NCBI GenBank assembly: GCA_016789105.1
Contig: JAEURN010000010.1
Span: 1 to 51,347 of the forward strand
Length of the DNA stretch: 51,347 nt
Source of the DNA: Armatimonadota bacterium
GTDB taxonomy: Bacteria; Armatimonadota; Fimbriimonadia; Fimbriimonadales; Fimbriimonadaceae
Reading direction: 5' to 3'
Shown: positions 34,439 through 43,580 of the stretch, in pieces
Layout of the letters: each line of letters begins with the position of its first letter
Position numbering within the stretch: position 1 is the stretch's first letter
Notes under the pieces: model-generated
The model's database searches: none
What the model was told of the DNA's origin: nothing
Seen by the model: the letters and a program-made list of their open reading frames with translations, nothing else
Program-made: the position numbers and the translations under genes

Positions 34439-35944
34439 ATGTGGATCGCCACCCGCGCCGAATTCCAGGAGATGGATCGCCGGGCAACCGAGGAGTTCGG
34501 AATCCCGGTGGCAACCTTGATGGAGAGCGCGGGGGAAGCCGTACTCCAATATGTGAGCGAAAACACTCGGCCGGTTGCGGTGGTCTGCGGGGTTGGCCAT
34601 AACGGGGGCGACGGGTTTGTGGTTGCGCGACTGTTGGCCGAAAGGGGTGACCAGGTCACCGTCTTTGTCGCCGCCGAATCCCCTGACCGTTTGAAGGGCG
34701 AGGGTCTCGCCCGGTTCAATGAACTCCCCGCAGGCATCCCAATCCATTTCGGCGAGTTTTCCCAGTTAACGGACGAGCGGTGGGACACTGTTGTGGATGC
34801 CATCCTGGGGATCGGGGCCGAGGGCGCTCCACGGGGATTGGCAAAAGCGGCGATTGAGGCAGTCAACTCCTGTTCTGCCACCCGCATCTCAATTGACGTT
34901 CCAAGTGGCATCGATTGCGATACCGGCCAGGCTGCGGGAGCATGGGTGCGGGCTGACGAAACGATCCTCCTCGGCCTGGCCAAACAATTTGTCTTTCAAG
35001 GAAATGGGATCACGGCGATGCGGCATTGGTCGCTTGCTCCTATCGGATTTCCGACGAAACTGCTTACGCAAGTGAGGGGCGCCTACCTCACGGACCGGTC
35101 TGAAGTTTCGGAGCAACTGCCAATCCGCAGATTCGACTCCCACAAAGGCGAGAACGGCCATGTCCTCATCGTTGCCGGAAGCCAAAGCATGCGGGGGGCG
35201 GCGGTTCTCGCGGCCATGGGCGCCGTGCGATCAGGAGCCGGATTGGTGACAGTGGCCGGCATACCGGCGGTTTGTGATTCGGTCGCTTGTCATTTGCCAG
35301 AGTGCCTGACGATGGCCCTGCCGCAAAGCGGCGACGGCATCGCCCATGTTGCCGCCCAGCTGATCCGGGCTAACAAAGGCAAGTGGACCGGGGCCGTGTT
35401 CGGGCCCGGATTGGGGCAATCGGACAATGTGCGGCAATTCCTTGCCGGCGTTTGGGACGGGTGGGACATCCCGAGCGTCATCGATGCCGACGCTTTGAAC
35501 GCGGTCTGCGAAGGGGTGAGCCTTGCACCTGCGCCGTGCATCCTGACCCCGCATCCAGGCGAAATGGGGCGCCTTTTGCGCACCTCAGCACAGGATGTCC
35601 AGTCGAATCGGTTCACTGCTATCCGGCAAGCCTGCGAACAGTTTGGAAAACCAGTGGTCCTCAAAGGCGCTTACAGCTTGGCGGCTACCCCAGGTCATCC
35701 GATATCGGTCAACCCTACCGGCAATCCCGGCATGGCGGCCGCTGGGATGGGCGACGTATTGTGCGGGGTGCTGGCCACCCTCCTTGCCCAACAACTTGAT
35801 CCGCGGATTGCGGCCGAATGCGCTACGTTTTGGCATGGCCATGCGGGCGACCTTTGCGTGGAAGAGCAAGGTGATTTTGGCTACACGGCTAGCGACCTGG
35901 CGCGAAAACTGCCCGACGCCCGGGCTACACTCACCCCAGCGTGA
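34439..35944 (+). CDS. nnrD: Bifunctional NAD(P)H-hydrate epimerase / ADP-dependent dehydratase
   Basis: Metabolite repair of damaged NADH and NADPH. 501 residues. The N-terminal half is the YjeF_N epimerase (about 1-210): VATLMESAGEAVL, VVCGVGHNGGDGFVVARLL, ISIDVPSGIDCDTG. The C-terminal half is the ribokinase-like dehydratase (about 225-495): GHVLIVAGSQSMRGAAVLAA, VFGPGLGQSD, CILTPHPGEMGRLL, and GNPGMAAAGMGDVLCGVLAT. Fusion of the two activities is the common bacterial form. Its stop overlaps the next gene's GTG start by four bases (GTGA), linking it to the FHA module. Confidence 0.96.
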   Translation: MWIATRAEFQEMDRRATEEFGIPVATLMESAGEAVLQYVSENTRPVAVVCGVGHNGGDGFVVARLLAERGDQVTVFVAAESPDRLKGEGLARFNELPAGIPIHFGEFSQLTDERWDTVVDAILGIGAEGAPRGLAKAAIEAVNSCSATRISIDVPSGIDCDTGQAAGAWVRADETILLGLAKQFVFQGNGITAMRHWSLAPIGFPTKLLTQVRGAYLTDRSEVSEQLPIRRFDSHKGENGHVLIVAGSQSMRGAAVLAAMGAVRSGAGLVTVAGIPAVCDSVACHLPECLTMALPQSGDGIAHVAAQLIRANKGKWTGAVFGPGLGQSDNVRQFLAGVWDGWDIPSVIDADALNAVCEGVSLAPAPCILTPHPGEMGRLLRTSAQDVQSNRFTAIRQACEQFGKPVVLKGAYSLAATPGHPISVNPTGNPGMAAAGMGDVLCGVLATLLAQQLDPRIAAECATFWHGHAGDLCVEEQGDFGYTASDLARKLPDARATLTPA

Positions 35945-37146
35945 AACGGGCTTTCCTTCTCTTCGCACTCCTTGCGGCGGCTCTCGGCTCCGCCCAAGAC
36001 CTCAAAACATTCGTCGTCACCCCTCCCGGAGAAGGTGGTTTTGCCTACGTCTTTTCGAAAGGCGACGAGATCAAAGACCCTGTCCCGATCGAAGGGAAAT
36101 TCGCCGAAGCGGCGGCACCTGATGACCCGAATGGCTGGAAAGTCTGGGTTGTGGACTCGGCCATCAACCGCGCCGCCGGAATGGACTTGGTCGCTGCCCT
36201 CAAAGCCAAGGCATTCAAACCCAAGGCTGACCAATTCACTACAGTTGCCGACATCGAGTTCCATGTCGCGACCAAATCCGGGCCGTTCCCGGGCGGCAGC
36301 CTGGTCGTCACGGGGGGGAAAGACCCGCTTGTTTTCAATATCCCGGCGAGCGACAGCAATGTTGTCGGAGCCCACTTCCTCACACAGGGGGCCTACAAAT
36401 TCGAACTGAAATATTCAGCAGGCGGGGAGGACAAGTCGGTCAGCGGCACATTTGAGCCGGACAAAAAAGGCGGGGCCTTTGTGGTGGACATTTTGGTACC
36501 CGAATCTTTCAAGGAACCTGTATCCGACCAATCCACGGCAAAGCCTGCTGGAAGCACGCCGGTTCAGACTCCCTCCCAACCCCGCGACTCTGGTCAGAAC
36601 CCAGCCATGGCGTTCTTGCGGCTTCTGGTGGGTCTTGCGGTCGTCGGCGGCTTGGGTTATGCCGGTTGGTGGTACTACCGCAACAACCAGACCGTTGTTG
36701 AAAAACTCGCCGACCAAGCCGGGCTGAACCGGCAGACAGGGGCGGCACCGGATCCAACCGGGGCGATGCCCCCCGAACCCGCTAAGCGGGACATCCAGAA
36801 AATAAACCTCGGCTCGGACGCCGCACCCATTGCGGCTTCGGCATCACCGGCGGCAACCCCCACCGTCAAGAATCCCCGGTTGGTGACGGCTGGCGGCGAC
36901 GTGTTTTTGATCCCCGAAGGCACCGCTACCGTCGGGCGGGAAAATTCGGACGTTGTGGTCGCCGCCGAATCGGGGGCCAGCCGCCGCCATGCCGAAATCT
37001 CGCGAACCGGCGGAGTAGTCACCCTAACCGACAGCGGGAGCACGAACGGAACCTATGTCAACGGAACCAAGATCGCTGCCCCCACCGTCATTCAATCGGG
37101 GGACACCATCCAGTTCGGGGCCGCGTCCTACCGATATGAAGAGTAA
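35941..37146 (+). CDS. Single-pass membrane protein with cytoplasmic FHA domain
   Basis: 401 residues. Signal peptide (VKRAFLLFALLAAALGSAQ, GTG start), an extracytoplasmic beta-rich domain (about 20-190), a Ser/Thr/Pro linker, a membrane helix at about 221-242 (FLRLLVGLAVVGGLGYAGWW), and a C-terminal FHA domain (about 310-400) with the phosphothreonine-binding residues visible: TVGRENSD, SGASRRHAEIS and SGSTNGTYVNG. The topology places the FHA domain inside the cell. Such domains bind phosphothreonine peptides made by Ser/Thr kinases, but no kinase gene lies in this window. First gene of an FHA/FHA/VWA set; the outer domain may sense a signal. Confidence 0.85.
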   Translation: MKRAFLLFALLAAALGSAQDLKTFVVTPPGEGGFAYVFSKGDEIKDPVPIEGKFAEAAAPDDPNGWKVWVVDSAINRAAGMDLVAALKAKAFKPKADQFTTVADIEFHVATKSGPFPGGSLVVTGGKDPLVFNIPASDSNVVGAHFLTQGAYKFELKYSAGGEDKSVSGTFEPDKKGGAFVVDILVPESFKEPVSDQSTAKPAGSTPVQTPSQPRDSGQNPAMAFLRLLVGLAVVGGLGYAGWWYYRNNQTVVEKLADQAGLNRQTGAAPDPTGAMPPEPAKRDIQKINLGSDAAPIAASASPAATPTVKNPRLVTAGGDVFLIPEGTATVGRENSDVVVAAESGASRRHAEISRTGGVVTLTDSGSTNGTYVNGTKIAAPTVIQSGDTIQFGAASYRYEE

Positions 37147-37147
37147 T

Positions 37148-37165
37148 CCCGGCATTTGTGCCGGG
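37148..37165 (+). repeat. Short GC-rich hairpin between the two FHA genes
   Basis: CCCGGCA at 37148-37154 and TGCCGGG at 37159-37165 form a 7-bp stem with a TTTG loop directly after the first FHA gene's stop. No T-run follows, so it may attenuate or stabilise the message rather than end it. Confidence 0.5.
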
Positions 37166-37185
37166 TGAAACCAACAGAAACCGCC

Positions 37186-38565
37186 ATGGGGAAAATGCTC
37201 GGAAGGGCCCTGCTCTGCGCGATTGCAGGGACATTGGGATGGATTGTCACCGAACCGATGCTGCCCAAATCGACGCTGAGTCCCGAGTGGTCCCGTGCCG
37301 AGTTCGTGATGGTTTGGCTGACCCTGATGTTGATGGGGCTGGCCGCCGGATTCCATCAGGGTTGGATGAAAGGCGGGCGGCGAAACATCCTATTCGGCAT
37401 CGCCCTTGGCGCGGTTTTCGGAACGATCGGCGGAATCGTCGGCTACCAAATCGGTGGCGGCCTGAGTTCTGCCATTTTCGGCCCCGGTTGGGCCGTCCAA
37501 GGCTTCCCGATCATCCCACGGACGATCACTTTTGCCTGCATCGGTTCGTTTTTGGGGATGGGGGTCGGCCTCACCCAGTTCCGTAGCCGCATCGTGGTTG
37601 CGGGAGCGTTTGGCGGATTGATTGGCGGCGGTTTTTCCGGCCTGGTTTTCGACCCGATCGGCCAGACGGTCGGCCATATCCTGGCGGGTGGCGGCGAATC
37701 GGGCTTTGTCGGGCGCGCAGTGATGTGGCCCTTGATCGGTTTCACCGTTGGGATGTTCACAGCCTGGCTAGAAGTGGCGACCCGCCAAGCATGGGTGCGT
37801 TTGGTGTTGGGCCGCAACGAGGGCAAAGAGTGGCCCATCGACGGTGTTCGAACCTTTATTGGCCGGGATGAGCGTGCCAACGTGCCCCTGTTCGGTGACA
37901 TGAACGTGGCCCCTTTGCACGCCACCATCACACGCCAAGGGGTGAACTACATTTTGAGCGATGCTGGATCGCCAATCGGCACCGGATACCAGGGGATGCA
38001 ACTGTTGCAACCGGTGGCCTTGCAACCGGGGGACACGTTCCAGATCGGATCGCACCAACTGCAATTTTTGGTGAAAGCCGGGGCCGCGCAGCGCATCCGC
38101 GAGGGCCGCGCCCATGCCGTCCCCGTGGGATACCAAGGCTCGCCGAGCGCGGCGCAGCCGCCCGGTCAGCCCGTCCCGTTGACTCCGATCCAAACATCAG
38201 GGGCCTTGTCAAGCCCAATCGGCGCGCCGGTTCAGCAGACGAACCCGACCCAAGCTTATGCGCAATCGGCGGCAGTGGCTGGATTTGCGCTTGTTGCGTT
38301 GGATGGCCCGATGACCGGGCAACGAATCGCAGTTGCCGGGCCGATTGAAGCCGGCCGCGAAGCCCCCGGGATCAACCTGGGCTTCGATGCCCAAGCGTCG
38401 CGTCGCCATGCCACCCTTGCGCCAACCGCCCAAGGAATCCATGTCAAAGACCTCGGGAGCACCAATGGCACGTTTTTGAACGGTCAAAAGGTGCCCGAAG
38501 GCGATGCCCCTGTTGGGAGCGTCATCAAGATTGGATCGACCAGCTTCCGCGTGGAGTCAACATAG
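37186..38565 (+). CDS. Polytopic membrane protein with two FHA-like domains
   Basis: 459 residues from ATG at 37186 (a GTG at 37165 would add seven). Residues about 5-205 contain five to six glycine-rich hydrophobic helices (LLCAIAGTLGWIV, FVMVWLTLMLMGLAAGF, GIALGAVFGTIGGIVGYQIG, ITFACIGSFLGMGVGL, VVAGAFGGLIGGGFSGLVF, AVMWPLIGFTVGMFTAW). A first FHA-like domain follows (about 225-310) but is degenerate: GRDERAN and APLHATI are kept while the usual GSTNGT reads GSPIGTGYQG. A Pro/Gln-rich linker leads to a canonical C-terminal FHA (about 370-459) with GREAPG, SRRHATL and GSTNGTFLNG. Middle gene of the FHA/FHA/VWA set, 13 bases before the VWA gene. The glycine-zipper helices suggest an oligomer or channel-like body; that is inference. 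Confidence 0.82.
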   Translation: MGKMLGRALLCAIAGTLGWIVTEPMLPKSTLSPEWSRAEFVMVWLTLMLMGLAAGFHQGWMKGGRRNILFGIALGAVFGTIGGIVGYQIGGGLSSAIFGPGWAVQGFPIIPRTITFACIGSFLGMGVGLTQFRSRIVVAGAFGGLIGGGFSGLVFDPIGQTVGHILAGGGESGFVGRAVMWPLIGFTVGMFTAWLEVATRQAWVRLVLGRNEGKEWPIDGVRTFIGRDERANVPLFGDMNVAPLHATITRQGVNYILSDAGSPIGTGYQGMQLLQPVALQPGDTFQIGSHQLQFLVKAGAAQRIREGRAHAVPVGYQGSPSAAQPPGQPVPLTPIQTSGALSSPIGAPVQQTNPTQAYAQSAAVAGFALVALDGPMTGQRIAVAGPIEAGREAPGINLGFDAQASRRHATLAPTAQGIHVKDLGSTNGTFLNGQKVPEGDAPVGSVIKIGSTSFRVEST

Positions 38566-38578
38566 AGTAGCCGCCGCC

Positions 38579-39982
38579 ATGAATCAAAACGACCCAAACC
38601 GAACCATCATCTCCCCGCCGCTCGACCCAAACCGGACGGTAGTCGGCGGCCCCTCATTCGGCGGCAATCAGACGATGGCCATGTCGGCCCCGCCAATGGC
38701 CGGCGACCCGAACCGGACGGCCGCATTTGCCCCCGCGAGCCCCCTAAAGTTTGTTTTGACACCGACCCGCGAGGCAACGATGGCCAACGGCCCGGCTCGG
38801 GAGCAGTTTCTTTTGGAAATCACCGCCCCGACCGACGGCGGCCTCCCTGGCATGTCGATGTCTGGCGACCGCGCCCCTCTCAACTTGTGCCTAGTCATCG
38901 ACCGCTCCGGATCGATGGAGGGCCAACCAATGGACTATGCCAAACAAGCCTGCAACCAGCTGGTCGACCTGCTGAGTGCCAATGATGTGCTCTCCATCGT
39001 GGTTTTCGATGAGATCGTCGAAGTGCTGATGACCCCGCAAAGGGTGACGGACAAACAGGCCATCAAAAACGGGATCGCCCAACTCCAACCCGGCTACACC
39101 ACAAACCTCTACGACGGGATGACCTTGGGGAGCCAGCAACTTGGCCAAGCCATCGAATCGGGAAGGGTGACCCGCATGGTAGTGCTCACCGACGGCGAGC
39201 CGACGGCCGGCATCAAAGACTTTCAGCCGCTTGTGGCCCATTCGGGCGAGATCAAAGACAAAGGCATCACCACCACATTCCTGGGGTTTGGGCAGGAATA
39301 TAACGAAGAACTATTGGCCAGCATGGCCAAGCGGTCCGGCGGCAACTACTACTACATCCCGCGTCCCGAACTGATTCCGGAGATCTTCCGCACCGAGTTC
39401 AACAAGATGGTCAGCACCACCGGTGTCAACCTCCGCCTCGACCTAAAAACTGCCCGATGGGTCAAGCTTAAAGGCGTGACCGGGCACACCGGCGCCATCG
39501 ATCGCGAAATCAGCGTCAATTTGGCCGACATCGAAAAGGGTTCGACCATAGAAGTCGTCTGCGATTTCGAATTCGAAAACCATCCATTGGGTTGGTACCG
39601 GGTTGCAAGCGGCAAACTCTCCTACGACTCGGTGACTGGCGGCACGCAAACCGTCGATGTGGATTTCGTCATGGAATTTACGGCCGATTCTGCACGTTAC
39701 ATGGCGGCCCCGAATCCCAAGGTCGATGCGGCGTGGCAGGTTTCTGCGGCTTCGCGGGTGGTTGAAAAAACGATCATGGGGCTCAAAACCCAGGCGATTA
39801 CATCACAGGCCGCTTTGGCGGATCTTGCCAAAACCCAAGCCTTGTTGACCTCTCAAGGCAAGAAAGCCGACGCCCAAGAGGTCACTATGGCGATGCAGGC
39901 GATCCAGCGGGGGGATATCGGCGGGGCCGAGAAAACCCTGATGGGAACAATGGTCAAATTGGATCAGGGCAAGAGCCAATAA
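38579..39982 (+). CDS. Cytoplasmic VWA-domain protein with N-terminal DPNRT repeats
   Basis: 467 residues. The N-terminal about 50 residues are disordered-looking and hold three DPNRT copies (threonines at 9, 20 and 47) plus a related NQT at 30-32. The VWA domain (about 95-290) has an intact MIDAS: D108-x-S110-x-S112 in VIDRSGSME, a threonine in TTNLYDG and an aspartate in VVLTDGEPTAG. A beta-sandwich region (about 300-390) and a helical C-terminus (about 395-467) follow, as in VWA proteins related to YfbK or Ca-activated-channel-like families. No signal peptide, so it is probably cytosolic and could meet the FHA domains encoded by the two preceding genes. The repeated threonines are candidate phosphosites. 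Confidence 0.88.
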   Translation: MNQNDPNRTIISPPLDPNRTVVGGPSFGGNQTMAMSAPPMAGDPNRTAAFAPASPLKFVLTPTREATMANGPAREQFLLEITAPTDGGLPGMSMSGDRAPLNLCLVIDRSGSMEGQPMDYAKQACNQLVDLLSANDVLSIVVFDEIVEVLMTPQRVTDKQAIKNGIAQLQPGYTTNLYDGMTLGSQQLGQAIESGRVTRMVVLTDGEPTAGIKDFQPLVAHSGEIKDKGITTTFLGFGQEYNEELLASMAKRSGGNYYYIPRPELIPEIFRTEFNKMVSTTGVNLRLDLKTARWVKLKGVTGHTGAIDREISVNLADIEKGSTIEVVCDFEFENHPLGWYRVASGKLSYDSVTGGTQTVDVDFVMEFTADSARYMAAPNPKVDAAWQVSAASRVVEKTIMGLKTQAITSQAALADLAKTQALLTSQGKKADAQEVTMAMQAIQRGDIGGAEKTLMGTMVKLDQGKSQ

Positions 39983-40194
39983 GGCGCAGTGGATGCGCCG
40001 CCCGGCATATCCGGTCTCAGAACCTGGTCTTGCCTGGGCGGCTCTTCATCCCAGCATCACGCGGATGCTGCCACAACCAACAGCGTTCTCCCCTTCGAAT
40101 TCCGTGCCAATTCCAACAATTGCGCAATCAACCACAATCATTCGATTTCTAAGAGGAGCTGGCCAGATTTCACGGTGGCCATTTCGCCGCTGGC

Positions 40195-41625
40195 TTACGC
40201 CTTGGCCAGGGCATCTTTATCGAACTCGCCAGCGATCTTGATCGGGTAATTCCCGGTGAAGCAAGCGTTGCAAAAGCGCCGCTCTTGCGGGCCGACCGCG
40301 TCCATCGCCCCCTCCACGCTCAAGTAACCGAGGGATGTTGCGCCGAGGTGCTGGCGGATCTCTTCGATGGATTTGTTGGCCGCAATGAGTTGGGCGCGGG
40401 TCGCCATGTCGATGCCGTAAAAACAAGGGTGCATAATTGGCGGGGCGGTGATGCGGACATGGACCTCTTTTGCGCCGTTGTCGAACATCATTTTGACGAT
40501 CTGGTCGGTGGTCGTCCCACGGACGATGGAATCGTCCACCAAGACAATGCGCTGCCCTTCAATATTCGACTTCAGGGGTGAAAGCTTCATGCGGACACCC
40601 AATTCCCTCATGCGCTGGTCGGGTTGGATGAACGTGCGGTGGATGTACCGGCTTTTCATCATGCCCTCGCCAAAGGGGATCCCGCTTTCACGCGCGTAAC
40701 CGATCGCGGCGGGGATGCCGCTATCGGGAACTGGGATAACCAGGTCGGCATCGGCAGGGTGCTGACGGGCGAGGGCCGCCCCCATCCTCCGGCGAGCTTC
40801 ATAAAGTGATGTGCCAAACATCAAGCTGTCTGGCCGGGCGAAGTAGATGAATTCAAAAAGGCACATCGACTCCCCAAGCGAATCGGCAGCTTGGAAGCAG
40901 TGCATGCCGCCTGAATCGACGACGACACATTCCCCAGGTGCAACATCGCGCTCAAAGTGGGCGGCAACGGGTTCAAAGGCGCAACTCTCGCTGGCCAGCA
41001 TCCATCCCTCGCCAACCCGGCCGATGCTGAGCGGCCGAACCCCGTTCGGATCCCGGAACCCGATCAGCCGGTCTTCCAGGCAGACCGCGACGGAATAGGC
41101 CCCCTCGATGCGAGCCATCGTCTGCCGGACGGCTTCATCGATTCCGCGATCCATATATTTCATGAGCAGGATGGCAATCAGCTCGCTGTCGGCATCAGTT
41201 TCAAAAGTGTGGCCTTCGGCCCGGAGTTCGGCATGGAGCCGGACAGAATTCGTGAGGTTGCCGTTGTGGGCCACGGCCATCTCACCGACGACGGTGACAC
41301 AAAAGATAGGCTGCGCATTGCGCTTTTCGCTCCCCCCGGCAGTGGAATAGCGGGTGTGCCCCACTGCCACATGGCCAGGCAGGGCATCCAAGATCTCCTC
41401 GGTGAACACCTTTCCGACGAGCCCCATATCTTTGTGCATGCGGACGGTTCCCCCATCGCTCGCGGCAATCCCGGCGGATTCCTGACCCCGGTGTTGGAGC
41501 GCGAACAGCCCGAAAAACGCCAGCCGTGCCACTTGCTCGCCGGGCACGTAAAAACCCACGATCCCACATTCTTCCTTGATCCGGTCTCCGTGCCAAGAAT
41601 CGTGGTGGGGGTCGGTGGGGATCAC
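40195..41625 (-). CDS. purF: Amidophosphoribosyltransferase
   Basis: First committed enzyme of purine synthesis: PRPP plus glutamine gives phosphoribosylamine. 476 residues. The Ntn nucleophile is C20 (KEECGIVGF) after a 19-residue propeptide, followed by LQHRGQESAGIA and GHTRYSTAG. The PRPP loop is VLVDDSIVRGTT. Cysteines in CLFEFIYFARPDS, HPCFYGID and RFCNACFTGNYP are those that bind a [4Fe-4S] cluster in the Bacillus-type enzyme, so this is the oxygen-sensitive, propeptide-processed class. The 212-base gap downstream of it (39983-40194) holds a small GGCGCA/TGCGCC hairpin at 39983-39999 just after the VWA gene and nothing else I can identify. Confidence 0.96.
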   Translation of the reverse strand: MIPTDPHHDSWHGDRIKEECGIVGFYVPGEQVARLAFFGLFALQHRGQESAGIAASDGGTVRMHKDMGLVGKVFTEEILDALPGHVAVGHTRYSTAGGSEKRNAQPIFCVTVVGEMAVAHNGNLTNSVRLHAELRAEGHTFETDADSELIAILLMKYMDRGIDEAVRQTMARIEGAYSVAVCLEDRLIGFRDPNGVRPLSIGRVGEGWMLASESCAFEPVAAHFERDVAPGECVVVDSGGMHCFQAADSLGESMCLFEFIYFARPDSLMFGTSLYEARRRMGAALARQHPADADLVIPVPDSGIPAAIGYARESGIPFGEGMMKSRYIHRTFIQPDQRMRELGVRMKLSPLKSNIEGQRIVLVDDSIVRGTTTDQIVKMMFDNGAKEVHVRITAPPIMHPCFYGIDMATRAQLIAANKSIEEIRQHLGATSLGYLSVEGAMDAVGPQERRFCNACFTGNYPIKIAGEFDKDALAKA

Positions 41626-41678
41626 AAGATCATGATACCGGTTGGCAATCGGCGGTTTGGTACGGGTAGCGTGCGTGG

Positions 41679-42143
41679 ATGGATTTCCAAGCCAGCGCCG
41701 TTAAGCTCCTCGAAGGGGCGGTCCGGCTGATGACAGCCGACCTGGAGGCGATGCCGGAGGCGATGTTTTCGCGGCATTTCGGAGGTAAGGCGAGGACGGT
41801 GGCTGACATCGTCTACGAAGTCATGCTCGTTAACGACCACGTTGGCAGGACGATTCGAGGGGACGAGTTGTTTGAGTGGCCAGAAGGCGGGTGGATCACG
41901 GCGCCCGAAAGCTTCGCCGGTAAGGATCACATCCTGGCCCAGTTCAAAGAGTCTTGCGATAAGATTGTGGCAACCGGCAAGTCCCTTTCCGAAGCCGACC
42001 TCCTGAGCAATGTGACGACCGAACACGGCGAGACCAGCCGTTTTGAGCGTTGCCAGTTCATCGCCCTACACATGTGGTACCACAGCGGGCAATTCAACTA
42101 CATGCAGACCCTGGCCGGAGATGACGGATGGCATTGGGGATAA
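41679..42143 (+). CDS. DinB/YfiT-like four-helix metalloprotein
   Basis: 154 residues. Four-helix-bundle pattern with the DinB metal-ligand positions: an early helix with VYEVMLVNDHVGR (His) and the late HMWYHSGQFNYMQ segment with two His. The family includes metal-dependent thiol (bacillithiol or mycothiol) S-transferases and proteins of unknown function, so no activity is assigned. Divergent from purF by 53 bases and 37 bases before the E2 gene. Confidence 0.82.
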   Translation: MDFQASAVKLLEGAVRLMTADLEAMPEAMFSRHFGGKARTVADIVYEVMLVNDHVGRTIRGDELFEWPEGGWITAPESFAGKDHILAQFKESCDKIVATGKSLSEADLLSNVTTEHGETSRFERCQFIALHMWYHSGQFNYMQTLAGDDGWHWG

Positions 42144-42180
42144 CCTTGGGCCCTGGCAAAGATCGGCCATAATCCAGCAT

Positions 42181-43560
42181 ATGGCCGTAGAGATTCTGAT
42201 GCCCGAACTGGGCGAATCGGTGCACGAGGGCACGGTCAGCCGATGGCTGAAAAATGTCGGCGACTTCGTCAAAGAAGACGAGCCCGTCGTCGAGATCATG
42301 ACCGACAAAGTCAACACCGAACTCGGTGCCCCGGCAAGCGGCTATCTGGTGAAAATCACGATCCCCGAAGGCGAACTCGTCGAAGTGTTTGCCGAAATGG
42401 GGGTTATCGAAGAAGACGAAGCGGTGGCCAAAGCCCAACTCGGCGGGAGCCCTGCCCCGGCAGATGCCACGCCGGCTCCTGAAACCCCGGCCGCAGAAGC
42501 GCCGGCCCCGTCTGAGCCCACCCCGGCAGCGATGACCGAAGAACCGGCCACCCCGGCCGTCGGCGGCGAGCGGCGGTTCTACACCCCGGTCGTCCGGGCC
42601 ATGGCCAAGCAATACTCAATTTCTGAGGCGGAGTTGGAATCCGTTCCTGGCACCGGTCAAGGTGGCCGGGTAACCAAGTCCGACCTGGAGGCCTACATTG
42701 CCTCTCGCGATGGCGCATCCAAGCCGACCGCGACTCAAGCCGCGCCAGAAGCACCGGCCGCACCGGTCGCCAGACCTGCGGCACCGGCCCCGGTTGCAGA
42801 AGTCCCTGCGGCTCCGGCAGCCAAAACGCCGACGCCAGCCACGCCCGCACCTGCGGCGACCTCCGAGACCGAAGTCACCCAACTCGTTGGCATTCGCAAA
42901 GCGATTGCCGACCACATGGAACGGAGCTCTCTGATCCCGGTGGTGAGCACATTGATCGAGATCGATGTGACGCCTTTGGTGGAATACCGTGCCATCAACA
43001 AGGATGTGTTCCAGGCGAGCCATGGGGTCAAACTCACCTACACGCCGTTCTTCATCAAAGCCCTTGCCGAATGCCTCGGCCAGTTCCCCGCCCTCAACTC
43101 CAGCCTGCAAAACGGCTATGTGACATCGCACAAGAACGCCCATATCGGGATCGCCGTATCGTTGGGCCGGGATGGCGAAGGGGGTCTGATCGTTCCGCCA
43201 ATCCGGGACTGCAACACCAAGTCGATCGTGCAAATCGCTCGTGACCTGGACGACATCGCCGGCCGGGCGCGCAACAACCAACTCCAAGTGTCCGAAGTGC
43301 AAGGGGCGACTTTCACGCTGACCAACCCGGGCAGTTACGGCGCGATCCTGGGGACTCCGATGATCTCGGCACCGCAAGCCGGCATTTTGGGTGTCTACGG
43401 CATCGTCCAGCGGCCCGTGATCATCAACGGGATGATCGCCGTGCGGTCCATGATGAACGCCGTGCTCACCTACGACCACCGACTGGTGGACGGTTTGCAG
43501 GCGGGACGGTTCCTCCAGGCCTTCAAAGGCAAGTTGGAATCGCTGGACTTCTTCAAGTAA
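42181..43560 (+). CDS. Lipoyl-dependent 2-oxo acid dehydrogenase E2 acyltransferase
   Basis: 459 residues. Lipoyl domain 1-80 with the lipoylated K43 in IMTDKVNTE; an Ala/Pro linker; the peripheral-subunit-binding domain at about 137-175 (YTPVVRAMAKQYSISEAELE, then VPGTGQGGRVTKSDLEAYI); a second long Ala/Pro linker; and the catalytic domain at about 235-459 with H433 in TYDHRLVDG. The TDKVNTE lipoyl site and overall form are closest to branched-chain E2 proteins (BkdB type), but pyruvate or 2-oxoglutarate cannot be ruled out. Unusually no E1 or E3 gene is adjacent: it is framed by the DinB-like gene and cydA. ATG at 42181 is clear; the open frame upstream is the end of the DinB gene in another frame. 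Confidence 0.93.
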   Translation: MAVEILMPELGESVHEGTVSRWLKNVGDFVKEDEPVVEIMTDKVNTELGAPASGYLVKITIPEGELVEVFAEMGVIEEDEAVAKAQLGGSPAPADATPAPETPAAEAPAPSEPTPAAMTEEPATPAVGGERRFYTPVVRAMAKQYSISEAELESVPGTGQGGRVTKSDLEAYIASRDGASKPTATQAAPEAPAAPVARPAAPAPVAEVPAAPAAKTPTPATPAPAATSETEVTQLVGIRKAIADHMERSSLIPVVSTLIEIDVTPLVEYRAINKDVFQASHGVKLTYTPFFIKALAECLGQFPALNSSLQNGYVTSHKNAHIGIAVSLGRDGEGGLIVPPIRDCNTKSIVQIARDLDDIAGRARNNQLQVSEVQGATFTLTNPGSYGAILGTPMISAPQAGILGVYGIVQRPVIINGMIAVRSMMNAVLTYDHRLVDGLQAGRFLQAFKGKLESLDFFK

Positions 43561-43580
43561 CCGGTCTGGAAAACGGTCAA

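Noticed and set aside
42690-42870. Ala/Pro-rich repeat tract in the E2 gene as a separate repeat element
   Set aside because: It is the normal flexible linker of E2 proteins, not a DNA repeat with its own role.
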